Counted from the first letter of the stretch, positions 1 through 6,824 are shown. The stretch is 6,892 nt of DNA from Bacillota bacterium (GCA_023228885.1 JALOAJ010000064.1:1-6892); one strand, 5' to 3'. Made by a program: numbers and translations. Notes: generated by a model not told the origin, from the letters alone.

Positions 1-359
1 TTATAAATGCCGCCCTTTTCTTCTAATCCGAAATCATTAAAGGTTAAAAGTTTTACCCCGTTTGCGGTAGCAGATTTTCCAAGGTACAACAAAAATTCTT
101 CCTTTGTCAAAGTCTTAGCTTGCGTTGCCTTTATGTCATCAACCGATTTTTCAAGCCTGCTTTGCTCGGCGAGAAGTGTTTCGCTTTGTTTTAAAAGCGG
201 TGTAATATCAGCGGTCAACCCCTCAATTTGTGATTTTGTGGTTTCCAGTTCCAATATTTTTGTGCTAAGGGGTAGCCAAAGTATTTGATAACCCCCGTAA
301 ATCATCATAGCTAAGAGTAGGAACAAGACAATTACTTTGTCACGCACTGTCAGTTTCAA
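1..359 (-). CDS. pilO: PilO-like type IV pilus inner-membrane protein, 3' part beyond window
   Basis: Partial gene: 119 codons are visible from a TTG start at 359 and the frame is open to the left edge. The product begins with a short basic stretch (MKLTVRDK), one hydrophobic membrane segment at about residues 9-31, then a heptad-like stretch rich in Leu, Glu, Lys and Gln (about 33-80) that should form a periplasm-side/extracytoplasmic coiled coil, and the start of a globular domain. This short-tail, one-TM, coiled-coil plan is that of PilO, which pairs with PilN in the T4P alignment subcomplex. The TTG overlaps the pilN stop (TTGA), with an AGGAGGT-like site 8 bases upstream, so translation is probably coupled. 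Similarity to PilO is weak at sequence level; the identification rests on architecture and position directly after pilN. It could be another GspM/PilO-type bitopic protein. Confidence 0.75.
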   Translation of the reverse strand, partial: MKLTVRDKVIVLFLLLAMMIYGGYQILWLPLSTKILELETTKSQIEGLTADITPLLKQSETLLAEQSRLEKSVDDIKATQAKTLTKEEFLLYLGKSATANGVKLLTFNDFGLEEKGGIY

Positions 360-1003
360 TTTATTGCACCTCCAATCACCGTTATTTCAAAGATACTTTC
401 CGGCTCGTCATTTAATAAATGCTGTTCGATGGCTGTAATATTGGCACTTGCAATGTAATCAAGCCTTGAAATTTGATAAATAAATCTTGAAATATCTTCG
501 CTGTTTTTTCCATGCCCACGGATAATAATTTCCTCTCCACTTAAATCATTTGTTTCATTAACCACCGGGGTTTCTGTGATAGGCTCATCTTCAGATGGTT
601 CCTGGGTATCGTCAGAAGGTATTTCTTTTGTTTCTGCAATTTTCATTAGTCTATCCTGCGAATCAATGGAAATGATGGATACCGTGTACGGTCTGTGTAG
701 CTGAATATCGTGCATAAAGCGGGAAAGTGGGAAGCCTCCATTTTCATAGTCCTGTAAAAAGACTTTATGCTCGTCAATGGCACTTTGCAAAAGCTCTATT
801 TTAGCCTTTTCCTCATTGTATTCGGTGTTCGCCTTTCCGATTTTTTTAATATCATACTGCAAAAATGCCATACCTAAATATTGTGTCAACAATGCTAAAA
901 TACAAATGCCGCAAATAAGGCTTGCGGCATAGATAAGATATTTATTAATATATTTGTTTTTTACCGAAAGCGGTAATAGGTTTATTTTTTTATTTCCCTG
1001 CAA
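356..1003 (-). CDS. pilN: PilN-like type IV pilus assembly protein
   Basis: Bitopic inner-membrane protein of the PilM-PilN-PilO alignment complex; in the family the cytoplasmic N-terminus of PilN docks into PilM. The predicted 215-residue product starts MQGNKKINLLPLS, and the INLLP motif (residues 7-11) is the family's PilM-binding signature. A membrane segment follows at about 22-48, then a coiled coil at about 50-87 and a C-terminal alpha/beta domain in which VSIISID (108-114), IIIRGHG (159-165) and FEITVIGG (205-212) look like its beta strands. Between the first two strands is an unusual acidic, Pro/Thr-rich insert (about 123-158). The frame is open upstream to an ATG at 1039, but that would overlap pilM and precede the ribosome binding site; TTG at 1003 is the better start. 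Length is close to the usual PilN length of roughly 180-200 residues plus the insert. Confidence 0.88.
   Translation of the reverse strand: MQGNKKINLLPLSVKNKYINKYLIYAASLICGICILALLTQYLGMAFLQYDIKKIGKANTEYNEEKAKIELLQSAIDEHKVFLQDYENGGFPLSRFMHDIQLHRPYTVSIISIDSQDRLMKIAETKEIPSDDTQEPSEDEPITETPVVNETNDLSGEEIIIRGHGKNSEDISRFIYQISRLDYIASANITAIEQHLLNDEPESIFEITVIGGAIN
368..373 (-). promoter_or_regulatory. Ribosome binding site deciding the TTG start of pilO
   Basis: Minus-strand GGAGGT lies 8 bases before the TTG at 359-357. No ATG or GTG gives a comparable layout, and the first ATG in frame falls inside the membrane segment, so the TTG is preferred. The site lies inside the last codons of pilN. Confidence 0.8.
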
Positions 1004-1010
1004 TGTTATC

Positions 1011-1016
1011 CCTCCC
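1011..1016 (-). promoter_or_regulatory. Ribosome binding site deciding the TTG start of pilN
   Basis: Minus-strand GGGAGG directly follows the pilM stop codon (TAA at 1019-1017) and stands 7 bases before the TTG at 1003-1001. It selects the TTG that places the conserved INLLP motif at residues 7-11, over the upstream ATG at 1039 inside pilM. Confidence 0.82.
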
Positions 1017-2102
1017 TTACAGCATAGTGCTGACGGCAAGCCCTAACGCATTATAGTAAAGGCTTCCCACGCTTATTTCTTCAATCCAAAGCAGAAAATC
1101 CTTTGCTTGCATATCGTCACACATATCTAAATCAAATTTCTCAACTTCAAAGCCAAGATGTTTTAGCCTTTTATCAAAACTGTTTATGACAGAGCCTCCA
1201 TAAATTATCTTTGTAATGCCAATTTCATTGTTTTCACAAAACTCTATAATACGCTCAATTTCACCTATCAGCCTGCTGCTTACATTATCAATAGATTCAT
1301 AATAGACACCTTTATCAAGCTGATTAAAATATTGCTGTGTCTGCTCATTTTCAAGCAAACTCGATTCCCCAATATTTGTTAATGCCTTGATAATATCAGG
1401 TGTTCCGACCAAGTCCTGCTCTGTACTAAGTTTTTCCACATAGGTTTGAAAACCAATATCAAGATTTCTTGCATACACAGGAATACCGCCTGAAAACGCA
1501 ACCACTCTCGTACCGCTATTGCCAAAGTCAATCATAAGGCGGTTTAAGTTTTCATAATCGTTGTAATAAAGGCTTGATAAGCAAATCATATTGTAGGCGG
1601 GAAAGGTAACGGTTGTAATTTTCAAGCCATATTCCTCAAAGGCTTCCACAAGCTGCTCCATAGTGTTTTTATGCACCGCTGAAATTAAGGAGTAATGCAC
1701 GGTGTCGCTGTTTTCTTCCTTTTTGCCTAAATGGGCATAATCAAGAATATGAGTTAAAGGAGAAACTCGCCCCATTGCGGAGTATTCCTTTTCCATCAGT
1801 TTTGGAATGTCATTTTGCTTTTTATTTTTAACGGTAACAATCTTTGATTCAACCAAATGAGCAGGGAGAGAAACGGACACCTCACATTTCTTTTGCTCGC
1901 CGATTGTCTTGCTGATTTCCTTTGCCATATCGGTATAGTTTATATCATCTTGAAACATGGCGGCGCTGTCTATTTTTTGTGCATTGGTGACGGATACCTT
2001 TTTGCCTGCGTAGTGTACCTCTAAAATCTTGATATATTTACTGCCAATATCTACAATAACCTTGCCTTTCTTAATTATGTTTTTCTTTATTAAAAAATCC
2101 AT
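1017..2102 (-). CDS. pilM: PilM-like actin-fold type IV pilus assembly protein
   Basis: Cytoplasmic actin/FtsA-fold protein that in T4P systems binds ATP, holds the PilN N-terminus and links the membrane complex to the ATPase. The 361-residue product shows the fold's signatures in order: phosphate-1 loop VIVDIGSKYIKILEV (15-29), phosphate-2 region LMIDFGNSGTRVVAF followed by GGIPVYARNLDIG (189-217), adenosine motif ITKIIYGGSVIN (296-307), and the terminal GSLYYNALGLAV (346-357), matching the family's closing A-x-GLA pattern. Length is typical (about 350). The ATG at 2102 has TAGGAGGG just upstream, which includes the pilB stop, giving an 8-base intergenic gap. The next gene, pilN, starts 13 bases after the pilM stop. 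The likely alternative, a general FtsA/MreB-like protein, is disfavoured by the PilN neighbour carrying INLLP. Confidence 0.92.
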   Translation of the reverse strand: MDFLIKKNIIKKGKVIVDIGSKYIKILEVHYAGKKVSVTNAQKIDSAAMFQDDINYTDMAKEISKTIGEQKKCEVSVSLPAHLVESKIVTVKNKKQNDIPKLMEKEYSAMGRVSPLTHILDYAHLGKKEENSDTVHYSLISAVHKNTMEQLVEAFEEYGLKITTVTFPAYNMICLSSLYYNDYENLNRLMIDFGNSGTRVVAFSGGIPVYARNLDIGFQTYVEKLSTEQDLVGTPDIIKALTNIGESSLLENEQTQQYFNQLDKGVYYESIDNVSSRLIGEIERIIEFCENNEIGITKIIYGGSVINSFDKRLKHLGFEVEKFDLDMCDDMQAKDFLLWIEEISVGSLYYNALGLAVSTML

Positions 2103-2110
2103 ATGCCCTC

Positions 2111-3790
2111 CTATAAGTTTTCAAAATATACAACACGGTGAATTTCGTCAAGTGTTGTAAGACCGGACAGGGATTTATCAATCCCGTCCTGTTGAATTTT
2201 CTTCATGCCATTTCGGATAGCCGCCTGTTCTATTTCATGGGTAGTTGCGTTACTGTCTAAAAGCTCACCGATTTCATCATTCACAATTAAAAATTCTTGT
2301 ATGGCAATCCTGCCCTTGTATCCTGTTCCTGCACACTCATCACAGCCATGCCCTCGGTGTAATACAATTTCTTTGTCACCACAATCAAGCACTTTTCGAT
2401 ATGGTGAGTTTCTTTCCAAGATGTATTTCTCCATACAGTTTTGACAAATTCGCCTTGCCAAACGCTGATTGATAACAGCCGACAAAACCCTTGACACCAT
2501 ATATGGCTCAATACCCATTTTAACAAGCCGTAAAATGGAGGAGGAGGCACTGTTGGTATGTAAAGTGCTAAATACCATATGCCCCGTGTTGGCGGCATCA
2601 AAAGCAATCTCGGCAGTTTCCCTGTCCCGTATCTCACCAACCAATGCCACTTCAATATCTTGCCGCAAGCCGCTGTTTAACGCTTTGGGGAAAGTCACTC
2701 CCATTGCAGGATTGACCTGCACCTGAACAATGCCGTCCATATGGTACTCGACAGGTTCCTCAAAGGTTATGATGCAGCGCTCCGCAGTATTTAAAACTGA
2801 AAGTGCGGCATAAAGTGACGTACTTTTACCGCTACCCGTCGGTCCTGTTAAAAGTATCATGCCCTGTGGTTTTTGAATTAGCTTACAAAACTTTTCTTCA
2901 TTTTCTTTGGAGAAGCCAAGCATGGATATATCAAATTTAAGCTTGCTTTGGTCTAAAATCCGAATGACCGCATTTTCTCCATTGGTAGAGGGAATAACGG
3001 ATACACGAATGTCAATGGTCTTGCCGAAAATATCAAGCCTTGCATTTCCGTCTTGAATGATTTTACTGTTATTTACGTCAAGATTGGACATGGTTTTAAT
3101 GCGGTTTACAAGCTGGCCTGCAATGTTTTTTGGCAGTTTAAACATTGGCTTTAAAAGTCCGTCATCACGATAACGCACACGAAGGTGATCGGCTTGCGGT
3201 TCAAAATGAATATCGGAAATTTTGTTTTCAATGGCTTCTCTTAATATGCGGTTTACCAAATTGACAATCGCCGAGGAATCATTTTCCGAAACATCGTAAA
3301 TCTTACTGGGAGCATCAGCGGATAACTCAAAGTTTTCAAGCTCCATGCTCTCACTTTCCACATGAAAGGCTCGGCTTATCAACTTTTTAAGATTTGTTTC
3401 AGTAACAAGGCTATATATAAAACCGCCTTTGTAGCTTGTGGTTTCACGGATATAGTCCTCTGCAAACAGGCTGTTTTGCGGTTTTGCTGTAATGATATGC
3501 ACCTTGTTATCTTTCATCACAGGAATAAACCCTATATCAAGCAGGGTTTTGTATCTGCATTTTAGTGTAAAAGCATCCGCTTCAATACCCTTAATATTGA
3601 TTACCATTTCGTAACCGTAAATATCATGGTAGAGTTTCATTAAGTTTTCTTCTGTTACTATTTTTAAATCAAGCAAGGCTCGTTCATCGGATATATTTGT
3701 TTCCGCCCGATATTCTTCCACCTGCTGAAGTTGCTCCTTTGAGATATATCCCTTGTCTAAAGCTGTTTGAAATAATATTCGTTTAGCCAT
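2111..3790 (-). CDS. pilB: PilB/GspE-type pilus extension ATPase
   Basis: Cytoplasmic hexameric ATPase that powers pilin polymerization. The 559-residue product has an N-terminal MshEN/GspE-N-like region (about 1-140), an N2 domain containing SDIHFEP (192-198) and RYRDDG (206-211), then the catalytic domain: Walker A GPTGSGKST (316-324), Asp box TFEEPVEY (342-349), Walker B VALVGEIRD (381-389) and His box TGHMVFSTLHTN (402-413). A zinc-binding tetracysteine, CxxC at 449/452 and CxxC at 483/486, marks PilB/GspE rather than PilT. Length is usual for PilB. The Asp box reads EEP where EDP is usual. The N-terminal MshEN motif (from R4 to G14) is degenerate, so c-di-GMP binding cannot be assumed. 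ATG at 3790 is chosen over GTG at 3799 because GTG is part of the ribosome binding site. The start overlaps the pilT end by 8 bases. Confidence 0.96.
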   Translation of the reverse strand: MAKRILFQTALDKGYISKEQLQQVEEYRAETNISDERALLDLKIVTEENLMKLYHDIYGYEMVINIKGIEADAFTLKCRYKTLLDIGFIPVMKDNKVHIITAKPQNSLFAEDYIRETTSYKGGFIYSLVTETNLKKLISRAFHVESESMELENFELSADAPSKIYDVSENDSSAIVNLVNRILREAIENKISDIHFEPQADHLRVRYRDDGLLKPMFKLPKNIAGQLVNRIKTMSNLDVNNSKIIQDGNARLDIFGKTIDIRVSVIPSTNGENAVIRILDQSKLKFDISMLGFSKENEEKFCKLIQKPQGMILLTGPTGSGKSTSLYAALSVLNTAERCIITFEEPVEYHMDGIVQVQVNPAMGVTFPKALNSGLRQDIEVALVGEIRDRETAEIAFDAANTGHMVFSTLHTNSASSSILRLVKMGIEPYMVSRVLSAVINQRLARRICQNCMEKYILERNSPYRKVLDCGDKEIVLHRGHGCDECAGTGYKGRIAIQEFLIVNDEIGELLDSNATTHEIEQAAIRNGMKKIQQDGIDKSLSGLTTLDEIHRVVYFENL

Positions 3791-4877
3791 CAAAATCACC
3801 TCGCATCTTTAAGTTTGCTAAAATTGCCTTTACCATATTGTAATCATCAGGAGAAAGAAGATGTTTTATGGTCTGCACATCAAGCCTACCGTTTTGGATA
3901 TGCCAAGCCGCATTATCCGCAATATGAACATTACCGCATTTGGATTTTCCACGCAAATAGTCACGAATGGCATTGGGTCTTTGTCTCTGCATAATCATAG
4001 AAGATACCGTATCGTCTACGATTAGCTGTTCCACTAAAGGCAGAATATTTCCATTTGTACCTCTAACCAAAGTTTGGTGGAGTATCCCTTTTAATATGCT
4101 TGCCAACTGCTGGCGAATTTGCTCTTGCTGACCGGAGGGGAATACATCAATAATCCTGTCAATGGTTTCGGTTATGCTTTTAGCGTGTAGAGTGCCATAA
4201 ACCATATGGCCTGTTTCCGCTAAGGTAATGGCATTCTGAATGGTGGGCAAATCACGCATTTCACCGATTAAAATAATGTTTGGGTTTTGCCGCAGGGCGG
4301 CAACCGTGGCAGCCTCAAAGCTTTCTGCATGAACGCCCACCTCAATTTGTTCAATTCGGCTTAAATCGGAGATGTGGATATATTCGATGGGTTCTTCAAT
4401 GGTTAGAATGTTTTCCGAGCGTGAATGGTTTATGGCATCAATCATGGATGCCAAGGTAGTTGTTTTTCCGCTTCCTGTTTTGCCTGCCACTAAAATTAAG
4501 CCATTGTGAGGGTTGATAAACTCTTTGACGGTATCCGGCATCAGCAATTTTTCAAGGGGCAGAATTTTATCACTAAGCAGCCGAAGTGCAACATTCATGC
4601 CACTTAAACTGTAATAAATATTTGCACGAAACCTCCTGTTCATAAATTCAAATGCACCGTCAATCGGGCAGGTGATTTCTCTGCTTTTAAATTTATGGTA
4701 CTGACGAAGCATATCCGGCAAAAAACTTTCTACAAACTTGTCTATGTCACCTACCGTTGCGATATGAGTTTGCTGTTTAAACTCACCGTTTATTCTAAGC
4801 CATGTAGATTTATTTTGTGTGATATGAATATCCGAGGCACTCTCCATAGCCGCATATTTTAAAATATTCTTCGGCAT
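3783..4877 (-). CDS. pilT: PilT-type pilus retraction ATPase
   Basis: Cytoplasmic hexameric ATPase that in T4P systems drives pilus disassembly and retraction. The 364-residue product has an N-terminal PAS-like domain with ASDIHIT (14-20), Walker A GKTGSGKTT (132-140), Asp box TIEEPIEY (159-166), Walker B IILIGEMRD (201-209), His box TGHMVYGTLHAKS (222-234), then IIDVFPSGQQEQIRQQLAS (242-260) and AIRDYLRGK (303-311). The last two match the PilT hallmarks RIIDVFPxxQQxQIRxQL and AIRNLIRExK. No tetracysteine zinc site is present, unlike PilB. Length is close to the usual 345-370. The Asp box has EEP in place of the common EDP. The second ATG of the frame is chosen because the first (4883) abuts the ribosome binding site. 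It lies 11 bases after the PcfB-like gene, with no insertion scar. VirB11 is a distant relative but lacks the AIR-type PilT motif. Confidence 0.95.
   Translation of the reverse strand: MPKNILKYAAMESASDIHITQNKSTWLRINGEFKQQTHIATVGDIDKFVESFLPDMLRQYHKFKSREITCPIDGAFEFMNRRFRANIYYSLSGMNVALRLLSDKILPLEKLLMPDTVKEFINPHNGLILVAGKTGSGKTTTLASMIDAINHSRSENILTIEEPIEYIHISDLSRIEQIEVGVHAESFEAATVAALRQNPNIILIGEMRDLPTIQNAITLAETGHMVYGTLHAKSITETIDRIIDVFPSGQQEQIRQQLASILKGILHQTLVRGTNGNILPLVEQLIVDDTVSSMIMQRQRPNAIRDYLRGKSKCGNVHIADNAAWHIQNGRLDVQTIKHLLSPDDYNMVKAILANLKMRGDFDG
3797..3802 (-). promoter_or_regulatory. Ribosome binding site deciding the pilB start
   Basis: Minus-strand GAGGTG lies 6 bases before the ATG at 3790-3788, inside the last codons of pilT. 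It favours ATG (product begins MAKRILFQ) over the upstream GTG at 3799, which overlaps the site itself. Confidence 0.75.
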
Positions 4878-4883
4878 AAACAT

Positions 4884-4890
4884 CCTCCTT
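4884..4890 (-). promoter_or_regulatory. Ribosome binding site joining the mobilization and pilus genes
   Basis: Minus-strand AAGGAGG is embedded in the stop of the PcfB-like gene (TAAGGAGG; stop at 4891-4889) and stands 6 bases before the pilT ATG at 4877. This places the pilus genes under the same transcript as the mobilization genes and suggests coupled translation. Confidence 0.85.
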
Positions 4891-5494
4891 ATCGTGATTT
4901 TCCTTTAACAGGGGCTGACTTTGATTTTTTGATGGTCTGTTTTTTAAGCTTATCCAAGGTTTCCTTGACAGAAGGCTTAGTAGTCCTCTCGGTTTCGGGC
5001 ATTTTTTTCGAGCCATTCCCGTGCGCTTTTGATTTGCTCTTTTGTGGAGCATCTTTTTTTGTCGCACGGGCTGGGGCGTTTTTTGGTTGTTCTTCCTGTT
5101 CCTCAATAAAATCATCTTTGGTGGGAATAGGGCAGCCCATCTTTTCCATAATATAATTTAGCCTGCCAATATCCTCATGCTTTGCAATAATATCAACCAA
5201 ATTGCTGTCCCCGGTCTTGTCAGCAACAGCAGTAAATAAAACACCATATTTTTTTGCTTCACCGTTAAATTTGGATAAATCATTTTTATCAATTTGTAAA
5301 ATACAAAGCTGTTTGCCCTCCTTAATCAACTTTTGAATATTGGTTTTACCCTGTGTTTTTTGATTATCCTGCATTACTGCAATAAGCAGAGCCGCAAGGT
5401 TTTTCGCCCCAAGCCCTGCCAGTTTAACCGCTGATTCCGTAACCTGAATTGCTTCCTTAACCATTAAATCTGCTACTTCGCCGCTTGTGTTCAT
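4889..5494 (-). CDS. pcfB: PcfB-like (DUF3801) conjugation accessory protein
   Basis: The 201-residue product matches the PcfB/DUF3801 family of Gram-positive conjugative elements: MNTSGEVADLMVKEAIQ at the start, GLGAKNLAALLIAVM (27-41), then NDLSKFNGEAKKYGVLFTAV (71-90) and a helical stretch about 100-120 (LVDIIAKHEDIGRLNYIMEKMG). In Enterococcus plasmid pCF10, PcfB is an accessory factor that binds the coupling protein PcfC and helps deliver the relaxosome. The C-terminal third (about 132-201) is low-complexity, rich in Lys, Ser, Pro and Thr, strongly basic and probably disordered; it could contact DNA or partner proteins. The ATG has AAGGAGG 9 bases upstream and overlaps the relaxase end by 38 bases in another frame. 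A VirD4/PcfC gene is often found after such a gene, but here pilT follows. Confidence 0.85.
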   Translation of the reverse strand: MNTSGEVADLMVKEAIQVTESAVKLAGLGAKNLAALLIAVMQDNQKTQGKTNIQKLIKEGKQLCILQIDKNDLSKFNGEAKKYGVLFTAVADKTGDSNLVDIIAKHEDIGRLNYIMEKMGCPIPTKDDFIEEQEEQPKNAPARATKKDAPQKSKSKAHGNGSKKMPETERTTKPSVKETLDKLKKQTIKKSKSAPVKGKSR

Positions 5495-6824
5495 GAATGT
5501 GGTCCTCCTTCACATAATTTGGTTTTTTCTTACCTTCATCAATTTGATGTAATTTTTGTGCAATAATATTTATATCGTTTTCGATGTTCTCGCAAAGTTT
5601 TTTATCCTTACGAAGTTCACGAAGCTGAATATTGATAGAGTCTATTTGAGATTGAACATCGGATTTCAGCTCCTCCGTATCTGCCGCCTTTTTTTGTGTG
5701 TATAAATCTTCACGGGTAGAAACTAAGTTGCTCATTTCTTCCTCAATTTTGTCTTTTGTGGTTATAAGTTCCGATTTGGTAGCAATATCATTTTTATGCA
5801 AAAACCGAAACTGTTTTTGATATCGTTCAAACTTCAAAAGCTCCTCACGCATTAAAAAAGACACCTTTTTAGGTGCCGTTCGTTTTTTTACTTTACCGAG
5901 CAAATATAGGTAATGGAAGTATAGAGCCATAAAGCCTTTAATTTTCTTGGGTTTTAAAATACCGAGAGTGCCTTTCATAAGTTTATATCGTTTTGGCGGC
6001 TTACGCTCTACTGTATCAAGCTGTCTGATTCCTTTGCGCTGTGCTTCAAGGCGCAGCCTTATATTTTCCTCCGTATAATTTTCGCCAAGTGATTTTAATC
6101 GAATATATTTCACGGAGTGCGGCGGCTTGACCGCAATATACTTGACACGCTCACCATATTTTACGGTATATCCACGCCGACGCAAAAGTTCTATAAAGGT
6201 TTGGAAGTTATATGAGTCCCTAATAATCTCGTCCACTTCCTGCCGAATAACGGAGCGAATGGTGGGTCTGCCTTCTTGCTGTGCCTTCCATTCGGCATAA
6301 TGTTTGCCCTTGCCACTTGGGGTGATAACTGACAAATTATTTTCCTCACATATCTTATCAGATGTTGCCCGTATTTTGTTATAATAGCTTTGCGGTGAGG
6401 AATGATATTTCTTACCGTCCAAATAAGAAACAGAATTTACAATAATGTGATTGTGCAGATGATGTTTATCAAGATGCGTCCCGATAACCGCTTCAAACCT
6501 ATCGCCAAAACATTGTCTGGCAAACTCCATACCTATTTCGTGTGCTTGCTCCGGTGTGGTTTCCCCCGGCTTAAACGATTGTATAAAATGATACCCCAAT
6601 ACACCACCTTCCTTTTGCCATCGCTTTTTTGTTGCGGTCATTTCACGATAAGCATTTTCTACACTGTCACAGTTTATACATGACTTAAAGAGCCTCTGCT
6701 CGGTTTTACTAATATCTACGGTATAGTCAATAAGGTTATTAAGATTGGTTTTTTCATCATCTGCAACATAATTTACACGAACATCTAACCTGCTTCTGAT
6801 TGCATAAACCTTAGTAATCGCCAT
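5457..6824 (-). CDS. MOBP-type relaxase/mobilization nuclease
   Basis: Predicted site- and strand-specific transesterase that nicks oriT and stays covalently bound to the DNA end. The 455-residue product opens MAITKVYAIRSRLDVRVNYV. A tyrosine in the context NYVADDEKT (Y19) is the likely nucleophile; Y34 is a second candidate. A GYHFIQSFKPGE segment (77-88) precedes the three-histidine metal-binding motif HLDKHHLHNHIIVNS (117-131), with H117, H124 and H126 candidate ligands. A family-typical middle follows (RQEVDEII, RRRGYTVK, SLGENYTEENIR, about 194-256). The C-terminus (about 345-430) is a predicted coiled coil of Glu/Lys/Leu-rich helices, then a basic tail. This is the relaxase domain (PF03432) layout of Firmicutes mobile elements. 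The start overlaps the upstream stop (TGATG), with GGGAGGT 9 bases ahead; the 3' end overlaps the PcfB-like gene. Confidence 0.95.
   Translation of the reverse strand: MAITKVYAIRSRLDVRVNYVADDEKTNLNNLIDYTVDISKTEQRLFKSCINCDSVENAYREMTATKKRWQKEGGVLGYHFIQSFKPGETTPEQAHEIGMEFARQCFGDRFEAVIGTHLDKHHLHNHIIVNSVSYLDGKKYHSSPQSYYNKIRATSDKICEENNLSVITPSGKGKHYAEWKAQQEGRPTIRSVIRQEVDEIIRDSYNFQTFIELLRRRGYTVKYGERVKYIAVKPPHSVKYIRLKSLGENYTEENIRLRLEAQRKGIRQLDTVERKPPKRYKLMKGTLGILKPKKIKGFMALYFHYLYLLGKVKKRTAPKKVSFLMREELLKFERYQKQFRFLHKNDIATKSELITTKDKIEEEMSNLVSTREDLYTQKKAADTEELKSDVQSQIDSINIQLRELRKDKKLCENIENDINIIAQKLHQIDEGKKKPNYVKEDHIHEHKRRSSRFNG

Noticed and set aside
981..997. T-rich run resembling a terminator tail
   Set aside because: It encodes Lys-Lys-Ile-Asn near the PilN start on the other strand and has no GC-rich stem next to it.
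1004..1039. Upstream ATG extension of pilN (MPSALCCKGG...)
   Set aside because: It would read through the end of pilM and the ribosome binding site. The TTG at 1003 has the right spacing and gives the family-typical INLLP N-terminus.
2287..2655. Minus-strand 122-codon frame inside pilB
   Set aside because: It overlaps the His box and tetracysteine region of pilB in another frame; the pilB frame carries the conserved motifs and this one carries none.
4066..4078. Perfect small palindrome ACCAAA-G-TTTGGT
   Set aside because: It lies inside the conserved coding part of pilT (HQTLVRG), has no partner copy that I could see, and short arms of six bases are expected by chance.
3783..4877. Reading the first ATPase as a VirB11-type T4SS ATPase
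   Set aside because: Although VirB11 would fit a conjugation operon, the protein has the PilT hallmarks (IIDVFPSGQQEQIR and AIRDYLRGK) and is followed by PilB, PilM and PilN.
4810..5115. Minus-strand 101-codon frame overlapping the PcfB-like tail and pilT start
   Set aside because: It is an alternate reading of the Lys-rich tail of the PcfB-like gene, crosses both real genes, and shows only a low-complexity basic composition.
6402..6683. Plus-strand open frame of 93 codons
   Set aside because: It lies opposite the relaxase histidine-motif region, has no ribosome binding site or family match, and is a shadow of the conserved minus-strand gene. The other plus-strand frames (7-288, 2205-2472, 2469-2726, 3362-3565, 4929-5156) are rejected for the same reason.
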